Below, in pieces: positions 27,247 to 35,464 of a stretch of 47,200 nucleotides of DNA; positions within the stretch are counted from its first letter, which is position 1; the number at the start of each line of letters is the position of its first letter. The stretch spans positions 1-47,200 of the forward strand of contig DYNA01000016.1 in assembly GCA_020721325.1 (NCBI GenBank). Reading direction: 5' to 3'. Position numbers and translations under genes: made by a program. The notes under the pieces are model-generated. The model did no database searches. It had not been told where the DNA came from and worked only from the letters and a program-made list of their open reading frames with translations. The stretch comes from Paludibacter propionicigenes (GTDB lineage Bacteria > Bacteroidota > Bacteroidia > Bacteroidales > JAIFNL01).

Positions 27247-29025
27247 ATGGAAAAATTAAAATTAATTGTAGGAATGGGAAGTTGCGGAATAGCTGCCGGA
27301 GCTGGAAAAGTTTTCGAGAAATTAAAGCAACTCAAAACAGAAGAACTATTCGATATAAATATTGACCAAACAAGCTGTATAGGAATGTGTTACCGCGAAC
27401 CACTTGTTGAAATAATTGACAATAACCATTCGTATTTATATGGCGGAATTGACGAAAACAAAGTAGAAGAACTCATTGAACACCATCAAAAATTTCATCT
27501 TCCCATAAAAGAATGGGTAGTAAAAACGGAAGAATTTACTACACAAGACAACGAATTTACCGATTCGCAAGTAAAAATAGCCTTAAGAAACTGTGGCTAC
27601 ATCAATCCGGAGCGAATTGAAGAATATGAAGCCCAAAAAGGGTATCAATCCATCAAAAAAATAGCTGAAAATAAAATTTCAGCCCAAGAAGTAATCCAGT
27701 CAATACTCGATTCCGGACTTAGAGGACGCGGAGGCGGAGGCTTTTCAACCGGAATGAAATGGCGTTTTGCACGCAACAGTCAAAATACCGAAAAATATAT
27801 TATCTGCAATGCCGATGAAGGCGACCCGGGAGCTTTCATGGATAGGTCGCTACTCGAAGGCGACCCGCATTCGGTTATAGAAGGTATGATAATTGGTGCC
27901 TATGCCATTGGAGCCACAGAAGGTGTAATTTATTGCAGAGCCGAATATCCATTGGCTATCAAGCGATTAAACATTGCATTAGAGCAAGCCAGACAAAAAG
28001 GATATTTAGGAAAAAACATTTTGGGAATCCAAAATTTTAACCTGAATATTTATGTAAAAGAAGGTGCAGGCGCATTTGTTTGCGGTGAAGAAACCGCCCT
28101 AATTGCCTCCGTAGAAGGAGAGCGCGGCATGCCTCGCAAACGTCCGCCATTTCCGGCAGCTTCCGGTCTTTGGAAAAAGCCTACAAACATCAATAACGTA
28201 GAAACTTACGCTAATATTCCTTGGATAATTCTTAACGGAGCCAAAGAATATTCAAAATATGGAACCGAAAAAAGTAAAGGCACAAAAGTTTTTGCCCTTA
28301 CGGGAAAAATAAATCGCGGCGGATTGGTTGAAGTACCAATGGGAATAACGATTAAAGACATCATTTTTAAATTGGGCGGTGGCATTCAAAATGGCAAAAA
28401 ATTTAAAGCAGTCCAATTAGGTGGACCTTCCGGCGGCTGTATTCCGGCATACCTCGACGACACCATAGTCGATTACGATTCGGTCAATGCAACCGGTGCC
28501 ATCATGGGTTCGGGCGGCATGGTAGTAATGGACGAAACAACCTGCATGGTAGATATGGCGCGGTTTTTCTTAGATTTTACACAAAAAGAATCGTGTGGTA
28601 AATGTACTTTTTGCAGAATAGGAACCAAGCGAATGTTGGAAATTCTCACTCGAATAACCGAAGGAGAAGGCAAAGAAGGCGACATAGAAAAACTGGAAGA
28701 ACTTTCTTATCAAATCAAAGAATCTTCACTTTGTGGTCTTGGACAAACAGCTCCTAATCCGGTACTTACAACCATAAAATATTTTAGAAACGAGTACGAA
28801 GCCCACATTCGTGACAAAAAATGTCCGGCAAAAAGCTGCACAAAACTTTTAACTTACGAAGTAATTGCGGAAAATTGCACAGGCTGCACAATTTGTGCCA
28901 TAAATTGCCCAACAAATGCCATCGATGGAGGCAAAAAAACGATTCATTTCATTCGTCAAGACGCATGTATAAAATGTGGAGCTTGCTTTACAAAATGCAA
29001 TTTTAATGCAATAAAAATATCGTAA
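27247..29025 (+). CDS. NuoF-like NADH-binding flavoprotein with extra Fe-S domains (Stn/Hyd-type)
   Basis: A 592-residue diaphorase subunit. An N-terminal thioredoxin-like domain (1-95) carries only three candidate cluster cysteines, in GMGSCGIAAGA and SCIGMCYREP. The FMN/NADH core shows GLRGRGGGGFSTGMKW, NADEGDPGAFMDRSLLEGDP and GAGAFVCGEETALIASVEG. The NuoF [4Fe-4S] site reads SCGKCTFCRIGTKRM with a later Cys in LCGLG. The C-terminus adds two ferredoxin-type [4Fe-4S] motifs (CTGCTICAINCP and CIKCGACFTKCN). This layout matches HydB-like subunits of electron-bifurcating enzymes rather than respiratory NuoF, which lacks the terminal ferredoxin domain. It oxidises or reduces NAD(H) and can pass electrons toward ferredoxin. 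An unrelated ATPase gene separates it from the third subunit. Confidence 0.93.
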   Translation: MEKLKLIVGMGSCGIAAGAGKVFEKLKQLKTEELFDINIDQTSCIGMCYREPLVEIIDNNHSYLYGGIDENKVEELIEHHQKFHLPIKEWVVKTEEFTTQDNEFTDSQVKIALRNCGYINPERIEEYEAQKGYQSIKKIAENKISAQEVIQSILDSGLRGRGGGGFSTGMKWRFARNSQNTEKYIICNADEGDPGAFMDRSLLEGDPHSVIEGMIIGAYAIGATEGVIYCRAEYPLAIKRLNIALEQARQKGYLGKNILGIQNFNLNIYVKEGAGAFVCGEETALIASVEGERGMPRKRPPFPAASGLWKKPTNINNVETYANIPWIILNGAKEYSKYGTEKSKGTKVFALTGKINRGGLVEVPMGITIKDIIFKLGGGIQNGKKFKAVQLGGPSGGCIPAYLDDTIVDYDSVNATGAIMGSGGMVVMDETTCMVDMARFFLDFTQKESCGKCTFCRIGTKRMLEILTRITEGEGKEGDIEKLEELSYQIKESSLCGLGQTAPNPVLTTIKYFRNEYEAHIRDKKCPAKSCTKLLTYEVIAENCTGCTICAINCPTNAIDGGKKTIHFIRQDACIKCGACFTKCNFNAIKIS

Positions 29026-29079
29026 AAAATATGATTTTTTATTTATAAAATTTTATAATCTAATGAAATTAATATATAA

Positions 29080-30651
29080 ATGAATAACAATCTAAAAATA
29101 GAAAAGCGTTTACCCATAGGAAGAGCTGTTTTCAGAAGTTTTACCGAAGAAAACCTATGCTATGTGGATAAAACGCCTTTTATTAAAGCTCTTAACGATG
29201 AAGTAAGCAAATATTTCTTTTTAGCTCGTCCTCGCCGTTTTGGAAAATCTCTTTTTTTAGATACCCTAAGAGCTGCTTATTCAGCTGAAAAAGAGCTTTT
29301 TAGTGGATTATTTTTAGAAAATAATTGGGATTGGAATGTAAAATACCCGGTTATTAAAATTACCTTTGGTGCAGGAACAATTCAAAATAAAAAAGAATTT
29401 GTCAGTTCTGTGCTTTATTCATTAGATTCTATTGCCGAAAATTTTAATTTAACTATCACTTCCAGAGAATTTACTGCAACTGCATTTAGAGAATTAATTA
29501 AAAAACTTTATATACAAGAAAATCAAGAAGTTGTTATTTTAATTGATGAATACGACAAGCCTCTTTTAGACAATATTACGAAACCAGAATCGGAGGTTTT
29601 ACGCGAAGAATTAGCATCTTTGTATTCGGTTTTAAAAGAAGAAGAACAATATTTGAAATTTGTTTTTATTACGGGAGTTTCAAAATTTAGTAAAACAAGT
29701 ATTTTCAGTAAGTTAAACAATATTCTTGATATTTCGCTCAGTCCAAAATATGCAGACATTTGTGGATATACGCAAGAAGATTTAGTAAATGTTTTCAGTC
29801 ATTTTCTCTTTGATGTGGATTTGAAAAAAATAAAAGTTTGGTACGATGGTTATAATTTTTTAGGACAAAATTTGTATAATCCATATGATATTTTATTGTT
29901 TTTGAACGACAAAAAATACAAATCCTACTGGTTTGAAACCGGAACACCTACTTTTTTAGTTCAACTGATTAAAGAAAAAAAATTTCATGTCCCTTCGCTT
30001 GAAAATATTAAACTTCGTGCTTCGCAACTATCTGAATTTGATATAGATAGAATTGAATTAACGACTTTACTTCTTCAAACCGGATATTTAACCATAGTAA
30101 AAGAGATTGAAGAATTAGACGATACTGTTTACGAACTTTCAATTCCGAACAAAGAAGTACGAAAAGGCATTAATGATTTCTTAATCAGAATGTTATATGC
30201 TTATGAAATCGAAAATATCCAAACAAATTTTATGTTTGACGGTATCAAAAACGCTTTGATTGAAAATAAACCGGAAAACTTAGAAGCAACTTTCAAAAGT
30301 TTTTTTGCCGGAATTCCAAACGATTGGTATCGAAAAAATAAAATAGCTGAATTTGAAGGTTTCTATTCGGCAATGTTTTACGCCTTTTTTGCGGCTTTGG
30401 GCTTAGATATTGTAGCCGAAGATGTTACAAATAAAGGTAAAATTGATTTAACGGTAGTTTTAAATTCTAATTATTTTATTTTTGAATTTAAAATGAAAAA
30501 AAATAGTCAAATTACTGCTATTGAGCAAATTAAAAATAAAAAATATTTTGAAAAATACATTTCCGATTCTGAAAATTTATTTTTAATAGGAATAGAATTT
30601 GATGAATTGGAAAAAAATATTTCGCATTTTGAATGTGAAAAAATTAAATAA
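29080..30651 (+). CDS. AAA-ATPase-like / PD-(D/E)XK nuclease-like protein
   Basis: A 523-residue protein of the PF09820 (AAA-ATPase-like) plus PD-(D/E)XK nuclease-like (PF08011) architecture, usually present in many copies per genome in Bacteroidota. The N-terminal signature PIGRAVFRSFTEENLCYVDK is diagnostic. Walker A is ARPRRFGKSLFLDTL and Walker B is VVILIDEYDKPLL. Near the C-terminus GKIDLTVVLNSNYFIFEFKM gives the Asp...Glu-x-Lys nuclease-like active site. Its biological role is not established; selfish or defence-related functions are often proposed. Here it sits 54 bases after the NuoF-like gene and 52 bases before the GltD/NuoG-like gene, all on one strand, splitting an operon that should be contiguous. 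No terminal repeats or clear target duplication are seen around it. Confidence 0.9.
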   Translation: MNNNLKIEKRLPIGRAVFRSFTEENLCYVDKTPFIKALNDEVSKYFFLARPRRFGKSLFLDTLRAAYSAEKELFSGLFLENNWDWNVKYPVIKITFGAGTIQNKKEFVSSVLYSLDSIAENFNLTITSREFTATAFRELIKKLYIQENQEVVILIDEYDKPLLDNITKPESEVLREELASLYSVLKEEEQYLKFVFITGVSKFSKTSIFSKLNNILDISLSPKYADICGYTQEDLVNVFSHFLFDVDLKKIKVWYDGYNFLGQNLYNPYDILLFLNDKKYKSYWFETGTPTFLVQLIKEKKFHVPSLENIKLRASQLSEFDIDRIELTTLLLQTGYLTIVKEIEELDDTVYELSIPNKEVRKGINDFLIRMLYAYEIENIQTNFMFDGIKNALIENKPENLEATFKSFFAGIPNDWYRKNKIAEFEGFYSAMFYAFFAALGLDIVAEDVTNKGKIDLTVVLNSNYFIFEFKMKKNSQITAIEQIKNKKYFEKYISDSENLFLIGIEFDELEKNISHFECEKIK

Positions 30652-30703
30652 AAATTTATGAATTTTAGAATTTAACGATAAAAATATATATATTTTCAAA
30701 GAA

Positions 30704-33700
30704 ATGTCGCAAATAAATGTAACGATAGATGGCAATTTGTACAAAACGGAATCTGAAAAAACGATTTTAGAATTTTGTACAGAAATAGGAATAAAAATTC
30801 CAACACTTTGCCACGACCCACGATTAGAACCTTATTCATCTTGTTATCTGTGTGTTGTAGAAGTAGAAGGTGCGAAAGGTTTGCAAACTTCATGCTCAAC
30901 AAAACTTCAAGAAGGCATGAAAATACAAACGAACAATGAAAAAGTTCGTAAATCGCGCAAAATGGCACTCGACCTTTTGCAAAGCAATCACTTTGCGAGT
31001 TGTCAAGCTCCATGCAAAAGTACTTGTCCGGCAGGCGTAGATGTTCAAGGTTATATTTCATTGATAGATAAAGGTTTATATCACGAAGCAGTTAAATTGA
31101 TAAAAGAAGTAAACCCGCTTCCGGCAATTTGTGGTCGGGTGTGTGTACGCCCATGTGAAGCGGCTTGCAATCGCAATTTTATGGACGAAGGTACGCCGGT
31201 AGGAATTGATTACATGAAACGCTTTGCAGCAGATTTTGATTTGTATTCAAAAAATCACTACAAACCTGAAATACAAGCAAGTACAGGCAAAAAAATTGCA
31301 GTTATCGGAGCTGGTCCGGGTGGACTTTCTGCGGCATATTTTTTACAGCAAAGAGGGCATCAGGTAGATATTTTTGAAGCCAACAAACATGCCGGAGGTT
31401 GGTTGCGATACGGAATTCCTGAATACAGATTACCTAACGACTTATTAGACAAAGAAATAGAAACAGTTACCGAACTGGGTACACAAATTTTTCTAAATCA
31501 AAAATTAGGAGATAATTTAAGTTACGAAAAAATTAAAAAAGAATATCAAGCCACCATTTTAACTATTGGAGCGCAACGTGGAACGCTTTTGGGAGTTGAA
31601 GGCGAAGATGCAGAAGGTGTTTATTCGGGCATCGATTTTTTACGAAATATGGAGCAAACCGGTCAAAAATATGACTTTTCGGGTAAAACAGTAGTGGTGG
31701 TAGGTGGTGGAAATACCGCAATGGATTGTTGCAGAACGTCCATTCGCTGCAAAGCCGAAAAAACATATATTGTGTATCGAAGAACCGAAAAAGAGATGCC
31801 CGCCAATCCGATTGAAATTCACGAATCTAAATTGGAAGGTGTTGAATATCTGTTTCTTACAAATCCTACAAAAGTAAATAAAGACGAAAACGGAAAATTA
31901 AAGTCCATCACTTGCGTTAAAATGACTTTGGGTGAACCCGATTCTTCCGGTCGTCGTCGCCCTGTTCCAATGGAAGGTTCTGATTTTGAAATAGATGCAG
32001 ATTACATTTTAGCAGCCATCGGACAAAAAGTTGATGCCGATTTTGTAAATCACATTAACCAATTTTCCGACAAAGGAGAATTAAAATTGAGCAAATGGGG
32101 AACGATTCAAGCCAATGAAAAAACACTTCAAACCGACATTCCATCGGTGTTTGCAGCCGGAGACGGAGTAACGGGACCGGCTACAATTATTGAAGCCATT
32201 GCACAAGCTGGAATTGCAGCCCGCAGTTGCCATCAATTTATAATGGGCGAAAAAATTGAACCCAAATCCAAAGAATTTTTGAGTAAAAAATCAAATTTTG
32301 TTAAACCGGGTCCAAAAGCTTTTATCGGAAAATACGAAAAACATTTGCGACAAGAAATGCCGGTTTTAAATGAAAAATACCGGATTAATTTTCAAGAAGT
32401 AGAATTGGGTTACACAGAAGAAATGGCTTTGCAAGAAACTGCACGCTGTTTTGAATGTGGTTGCACGGAATATTTCAATTGCGATTTGAAAGACTATTCA
32501 ACCGAGTATGAAGCTGAGCAAGAGAAGTTTAAAGGTGAATTTACCATGCGTCCGCTCGATTTTTCGCATCCATATATAGAAATTGACAATAATAAATGTA
32601 TTTTGTGTTCGCGCTGCGTGAGAATTTGTAAAGAAGTGGTTGGTGCAGGTGCTTTGGGCTTGGTAAACAGAGGGTTCGACACGTATGTAGCTCCAAGTTT
32701 GGGCTTGTCGCTAACCGAAACCGAGTGCGAAAGTTGCGGATTGTGCATTTCTACTTGCCCAACGGGTGCAATTACCGAAAATGTTAAATTCAAAGCCGGA
32801 CCTGTAAAAATGGACAGTTTTGATACGATATGTAACTATTGTTCAATAGGTTGCAAACTGACCATTCATCACCGAGCCGGTTTTGTAATGAAAGTAACCG
32901 GAGCAAACGGTTTGGTAAATAAAGACGGAAACCACTGTAAATTCGGCAAATTTGGCTATTCATACTTCAATGATAAAACACGAATTACAAAACCACTTTT
33001 AAAAATTGGCGATAAATTAGAAGAAATCAGTTTTGAAAAAGCCTTTAAAATTATCGCTGAAAAAATTAATTCGGTAAAACCAAACGAAAACGCATTCTAT
33101 GCAGGTGCGCGTTTAACAAACGAAGAAATTTATTTGGTACAAAAATTAGCGCGTGCCGGAGCTAAAACCAACAATATCAGCAGTTTTCATTATGCTCAAC
33201 GCGAAAACGGATACATAAAAAATTATTTTGAAAATGTGCCGTTTGAAGAAATATCGAAAGCAGAAAAAATATATCTATTTGGTGCTGAGCTAAATAACGA
33301 CAACGGCGTAGTTGGATTTATGGTTCAAAATGCCAGAGCCAAGAAAAATGTAACCATCGATTTGATTACAAGCCACGAAAACAGTGGCATGAAGCATAAA
33401 GCCGACAATATTTTTCATTTAAAATCGTATTACAAATTCATCAAAGCTGTAAACCATTTTTTACTTTCCAATAATCTTCAAAATCAGTTCTTTATAGACG
33501 GAAATTCCCAAAATTTTGAACAATACAAAGAAAATCTTTTGAAAGAAAATTTTGACGATTTGGTAGCCGAATCGGGAGTTTGCTGCAAAGGCACGATTAT
33601 AAATTTTGCAACGGATTTTAACAAAACTCAAAATGCCATCATTATTTTTTCAGAAAAAGAAGTTTCGGCAAATACCAGTTTTGAATTGCAAAATTTAGCC

Positions 33701-34402
33701 CTTTTGACCGGAAAGTTAGGCAAAACCGCCAATGGAATCATAGCCTTGAAAGAAAAAAACAATTCACAAGCCCTTTTCGATATGGGAAGTTTTTCGGAAT
33801 TAGGCATTGGGGCAGTCAATTTACACAACTCGGAAGAACAGAACAAATTAAAAAACAAATGGAATTTAGACCATTTTCCAACCGAAATAGAAGAAGACCA
33901 ATTTTCGCTTTTGCAAAACGGAAAAATTAAAAACACCTTCATTTTTGGCGAAGACCCAATCGGTTGTGCCATTGATAAAGCTGAAATTGAGGAGCTTTTT
34001 GTTGGTGTGGACTTTATTATGGTGCAAGATTATTTCTTAACCGACACCGCAAAATATGCCGATTTAATTTTACCGGCATCGTTTCCGGTTGAAATCGGGG
34101 GAAGTTTTACCAATACCCAAAAAGTAATTCAGGAATTTGAAAAAGCCGAGCATTTTGGAAACCAAAAATTAGAAAAAAACTCGTACCAGCAATTGTTTGA
34201 GTTACTCAAACTATTCAATATTAATGGTTTAAACAATAGAGAAGATGTAATTTCCGAAATCATTTCGTTGCTACCGGAAGCCACATCAGCAGAAAAATTA
34301 AGTTTTACTTACACAAACAAATGCAATACGAATCGAAGATTTAATCACGGTTGCGATAGTTTGGTAAGGCGTTTTAAGCAAGAATTTAATGCTAATTTTT
34401 AA
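30704..34402 (+). CDS. GltD/NuoG-like fusion subunit (Stn-type transhydrogenase, large subunit)
   Basis: A 1232-residue fusion. In order: a [2Fe-2S] ferredoxin domain (Cys36, Cys47, Cys50, Cys64); a GltD-type cysteine domain (HFASCQAPCKSTCPAG at 96-111, CGRVCVRPCEAAC at 143-155); an FAD fold (AVIGAGPGGLSAAYF, 199-213) and an NAD(P)H fold (VVVGGGNTAMDCC, 331-343); closing AAGDGVTGPATIIEAIAQAG; a CFECGCTEYFNC motif; two [4Fe-4S] ferredoxin motifs (CILCSRCVRIC, CESCGLCISTCP); then a molybdopterin-oxidoreductase-like domain with its own [4Fe-4S] site (CNYCSIGC...HCKFG, 710-748). Where formate dehydrogenases have the Mo-binding Sec/Cys, this protein reads NNISSFHYAQRENG, with no Cys or Sec. It is therefore a NuoG-like electron conduit rather than a formate dehydrogenase. 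With the two upstream subunits it resembles the Stn (Sporomusa-type Nfn) NADH/NADPH/ferredoxin transhydrogenase. Confidence 0.88.
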   Translation: MSQINVTIDGNLYKTESEKTILEFCTEIGIKIPTLCHDPRLEPYSSCYLCVVEVEGAKGLQTSCSTKLQEGMKIQTNNEKVRKSRKMALDLLQSNHFASCQAPCKSTCPAGVDVQGYISLIDKGLYHEAVKLIKEVNPLPAICGRVCVRPCEAACNRNFMDEGTPVGIDYMKRFAADFDLYSKNHYKPEIQASTGKKIAVIGAGPGGLSAAYFLQQRGHQVDIFEANKHAGGWLRYGIPEYRLPNDLLDKEIETVTELGTQIFLNQKLGDNLSYEKIKKEYQATILTIGAQRGTLLGVEGEDAEGVYSGIDFLRNMEQTGQKYDFSGKTVVVVGGGNTAMDCCRTSIRCKAEKTYIVYRRTEKEMPANPIEIHESKLEGVEYLFLTNPTKVNKDENGKLKSITCVKMTLGEPDSSGRRRPVPMEGSDFEIDADYILAAIGQKVDADFVNHINQFSDKGELKLSKWGTIQANEKTLQTDIPSVFAAGDGVTGPATIIEAIAQAGIAARSCHQFIMGEKIEPKSKEFLSKKSNFVKPGPKAFIGKYEKHLRQEMPVLNEKYRINFQEVELGYTEEMALQETARCFECGCTEYFNCDLKDYSTEYEAEQEKFKGEFTMRPLDFSHPYIEIDNNKCILCSRCVRICKEVVGAGALGLVNRGFDTYVAPSLGLSLTETECESCGLCISTCPTGAITENVKFKAGPVKMDSFDTICNYCSIGCKLTIHHRAGFVMKVTGANGLVNKDGNHCKFGKFGYSYFNDKTRITKPLLKIGDKLEEISFEKAFKIIAEKINSVKPNENAFYAGARLTNEEIYLVQKLARAGAKTNNISSFHYAQRENGYIKNYFENVPFEEISKAEKIYLFGAELNNDNGVVGFMVQNARAKKNVTIDLITSHENSGMKHKADNIFHLKSYYKFIKAVNHFLLSNNLQNQFFIDGNSQNFEQYKENLLKENFDDLVAESGVCCKGTIINFATDFNKTQNAIIIFSEKEVSANTSFELQNLALLTGKLGKTANGIIALKEKNNSQALFDMGSFSELGIGAVNLHNSEEQNKLKNKWNLDHFPTEIEEDQFSLLQNGKIKNTFIFGEDPIGCAIDKAEIEELFVGVDFIMVQDYFLTDTAKYADLILPASFPVEIGGSFTNTQKVIQEFEKAEHFGNQKLEKNSYQQLFELLKLFNINGLNNREDVISEIISLLPEATSAEKLSFTYTNKCNTNRRFNHGCDSLVRRFKQEFNANF

Positions 34403-34409
34403 TAACTTT

Positions 34410-34443
34410 AACTTTTGTGCTATAATTTTTTAGCACAAAAGTT
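34410..34443 (+). terminator. Hairpin after the GltD/NuoG-like gene
   Basis: A 13-bp perfect inverted repeat, AACTTTTGTGCTA (34410-34422) and TAGCACAAAAGTT (34431-34443), has an eight-base loop. It is 7 bases after the stop codon and 15 bases before the next start. The following GTTTAAATTT is only a weak T-run, so it may be a partial terminator or processing site. Confidence 0.6.
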
Positions 34444-34458
34444 TAAATTTCTATTTCT

Positions 34459-34848
34459 ATGGAAAATTTATCCATTACCGAAAAACTTGGTGGGCTAAAA
34501 GCGAACTTCTCTATCCTTTATAATGGTGAAATGCTAAACACAGACGCCCCAATATTAGTGCATTATCCAATTTACGAACACCAGCAAGAACTGTATAAAG
34601 GAGGTTACGGTTACGCGTATCAAGCACTGCATTTGGAATTTTTAAGCTTCAAAAATATTGAAAGCAAAAAATATACTTTTGAATTTTTTGACAAAACCAA
34701 CACTTTGCAATGGAAAATACCGTATTACCCAATTATAAAAACTCACCAAAATATAGATAAAACGAAATTTTTACATTCACTAAATATCGAAAATATTCCT
34801 ATTTTAATTTTAGAAACTACTTCCAAAATTAATTTTTCAGATAAATAA
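34459..34848 (+). CDS. Small uncharacterised protein following the Stn-like operon
   Basis: A 129-residue soluble protein that I do not recognise. It has no signal peptide, membrane helix, cysteines or known motif. It is rich in aromatic residues (YKGGYGYAYQALHLEFLSF, then KYTFEFFDKTNTLQWKIPYY) and alternates hydrophobic and polar residues, suggesting a beta-rich fold. The start at MENLSITEKLGGL follows the hairpin downstream of the large Stn-like subunit, so it could be co-transcribed with reduced dosage. Codon and base composition are like its neighbours, and the stable reading frame supports a real gene. Confidence 0.55.
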   Translation: MENLSITEKLGGLKANFSILYNGEMLNTDAPILVHYPIYEHQQELYKGGYGYAYQALHLEFLSFKNIESKKYTFEFFDKTNTLQWKIPYYPIIKTHQNIDKTKFLHSLNIENIPILILETTSKINFSDK

Positions 34849-34888
34849 TTTGAAATAAAAATGATAAAAATTTATATTTTATTTCAAA
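34849..34888 (+). terminator. Weak AT-rich inverted repeat
   Basis: TTTGAAATAAAA (34849-34860) and TTTTATTTCAAA (34877-34888) form a 12-bp perfect but weak stem right after a stop codon. It could be a terminator of the small gene, though no T-run follows it. Confidence 0.3.
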
Positions 34889-34940
34889 AAAAATAAAAAA
34901 TTATAATTTTAATCAAAAAAAACGATATAAAATATTAACA

Positions 34941-35396
34941 ATGAAAAAATTTGAAACAATAGAAGAAATTTTAGATTTTGCAATCCATTCGGAACAACAA
35001 GCGGTTGATTTTTATACAAAATTAGCAGAAAAAGCAGGTAATCCTATTGTAAAACAAGCATTTTTAGAATATGCACAAGAAGAGGTGGGGCATAAAGCTA
35101 AATTATTGAAAATCAAAACAGAAGGGATTTTTGAAACAAGTTACGAAAAAGTACCCGATTTAAAACTTTCAGACTATATTTTAAAAACTCTGCCCGATGA
35201 AATCAATGATTATGCCGATGCGCTAAAATTGGCAATGCACCGCGAAAAAGCAGCTTTTAAACTTTATACAAACATAGCCAATCAAGTGGAAAACGCTGAT
35301 TTAAAGAATGTTTTCTTTAAACTTGCCGAAGAAGAAGCCAAGCACAAATTGCGATTTGAATTAGAATATGATGAATTTGTTTTAAAAGAAAATTAA
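34941..35396 (+). CDS. Rubrerythrin-like ferritin-fold protein
   Basis: A 151-residue four-helix protein of the rubrerythrin/ferritin-like group. Each helix pair carries the di-iron pattern: Glu18 in HSEQQAVDFY with Glu48-x-x-His51 in QEEVGHKAKLL, and Glu in HREKAAFKLY with Glu-x-x-His in EEEAKHKLRFE. There is no C-terminal rubredoxin domain (no CxxC pairs), so it is the short, erythrin-like form, and electrons would have to come from a separate carrier. Such proteins reduce hydrogen peroxide or bind iron in anaerobes. It has its own terminator and converges on the CitD-CitE gene. Confidence 0.85.
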   Translation: MKKFETIEEILDFAIHSEQQAVDFYTKLAEKAGNPIVKQAFLEYAQEEVGHKAKLLKIKTEGIFETSYEKVPDLKLSDYILKTLPDEINDYADALKLAMHREKAAFKLYTNIANQVENADLKNVFFKLAEEEAKHKLRFELEYDEFVLKEN

Positions 35397-35402
35397 AAAA
35401 AC

Positions 35403-35439
35403 AAAAAAAACTTTCGGCATATTTTCCGAAAGTTTTTTT
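35403..35439. terminator. Bidirectional terminator between the rubrerythrin-like and CitDE genes
   Basis: AAAAACTTTCGG pairs with CCGAAAGTTTTT around an eight-base loop (35418-35425), with A-run and T-run flanks. It serves both convergent genes. Confidence 0.85.
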
Positions 35440-35464
35440 GTTTTTCAAAATACCTTTTTATTTT

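Noticed and set aside
26674-29025. NuoE/NuoF of respiratory complex I or a [FeFe]-hydrogenase
   Set aside because: No membrane Nuo subunits and no H-cluster motifs are in the operon, and the NuoF-like protein has the extra terminal ferredoxin domain of soluble enzymes.
29026-30703. Insertion sequence around the AAA-ATPase gene
   Set aside because: No terminal inverted repeats, no transposase and no clear target-site duplication were found in the 50-base flanks.
30704-34402. Formate dehydrogenase alpha subunit
   Set aside because: The Mo-binding Cys/Sec is missing, and the GltD-like FAD/NAD(P)H domain is fused at the N-terminal side. NuoG/Stn-like is the better description.
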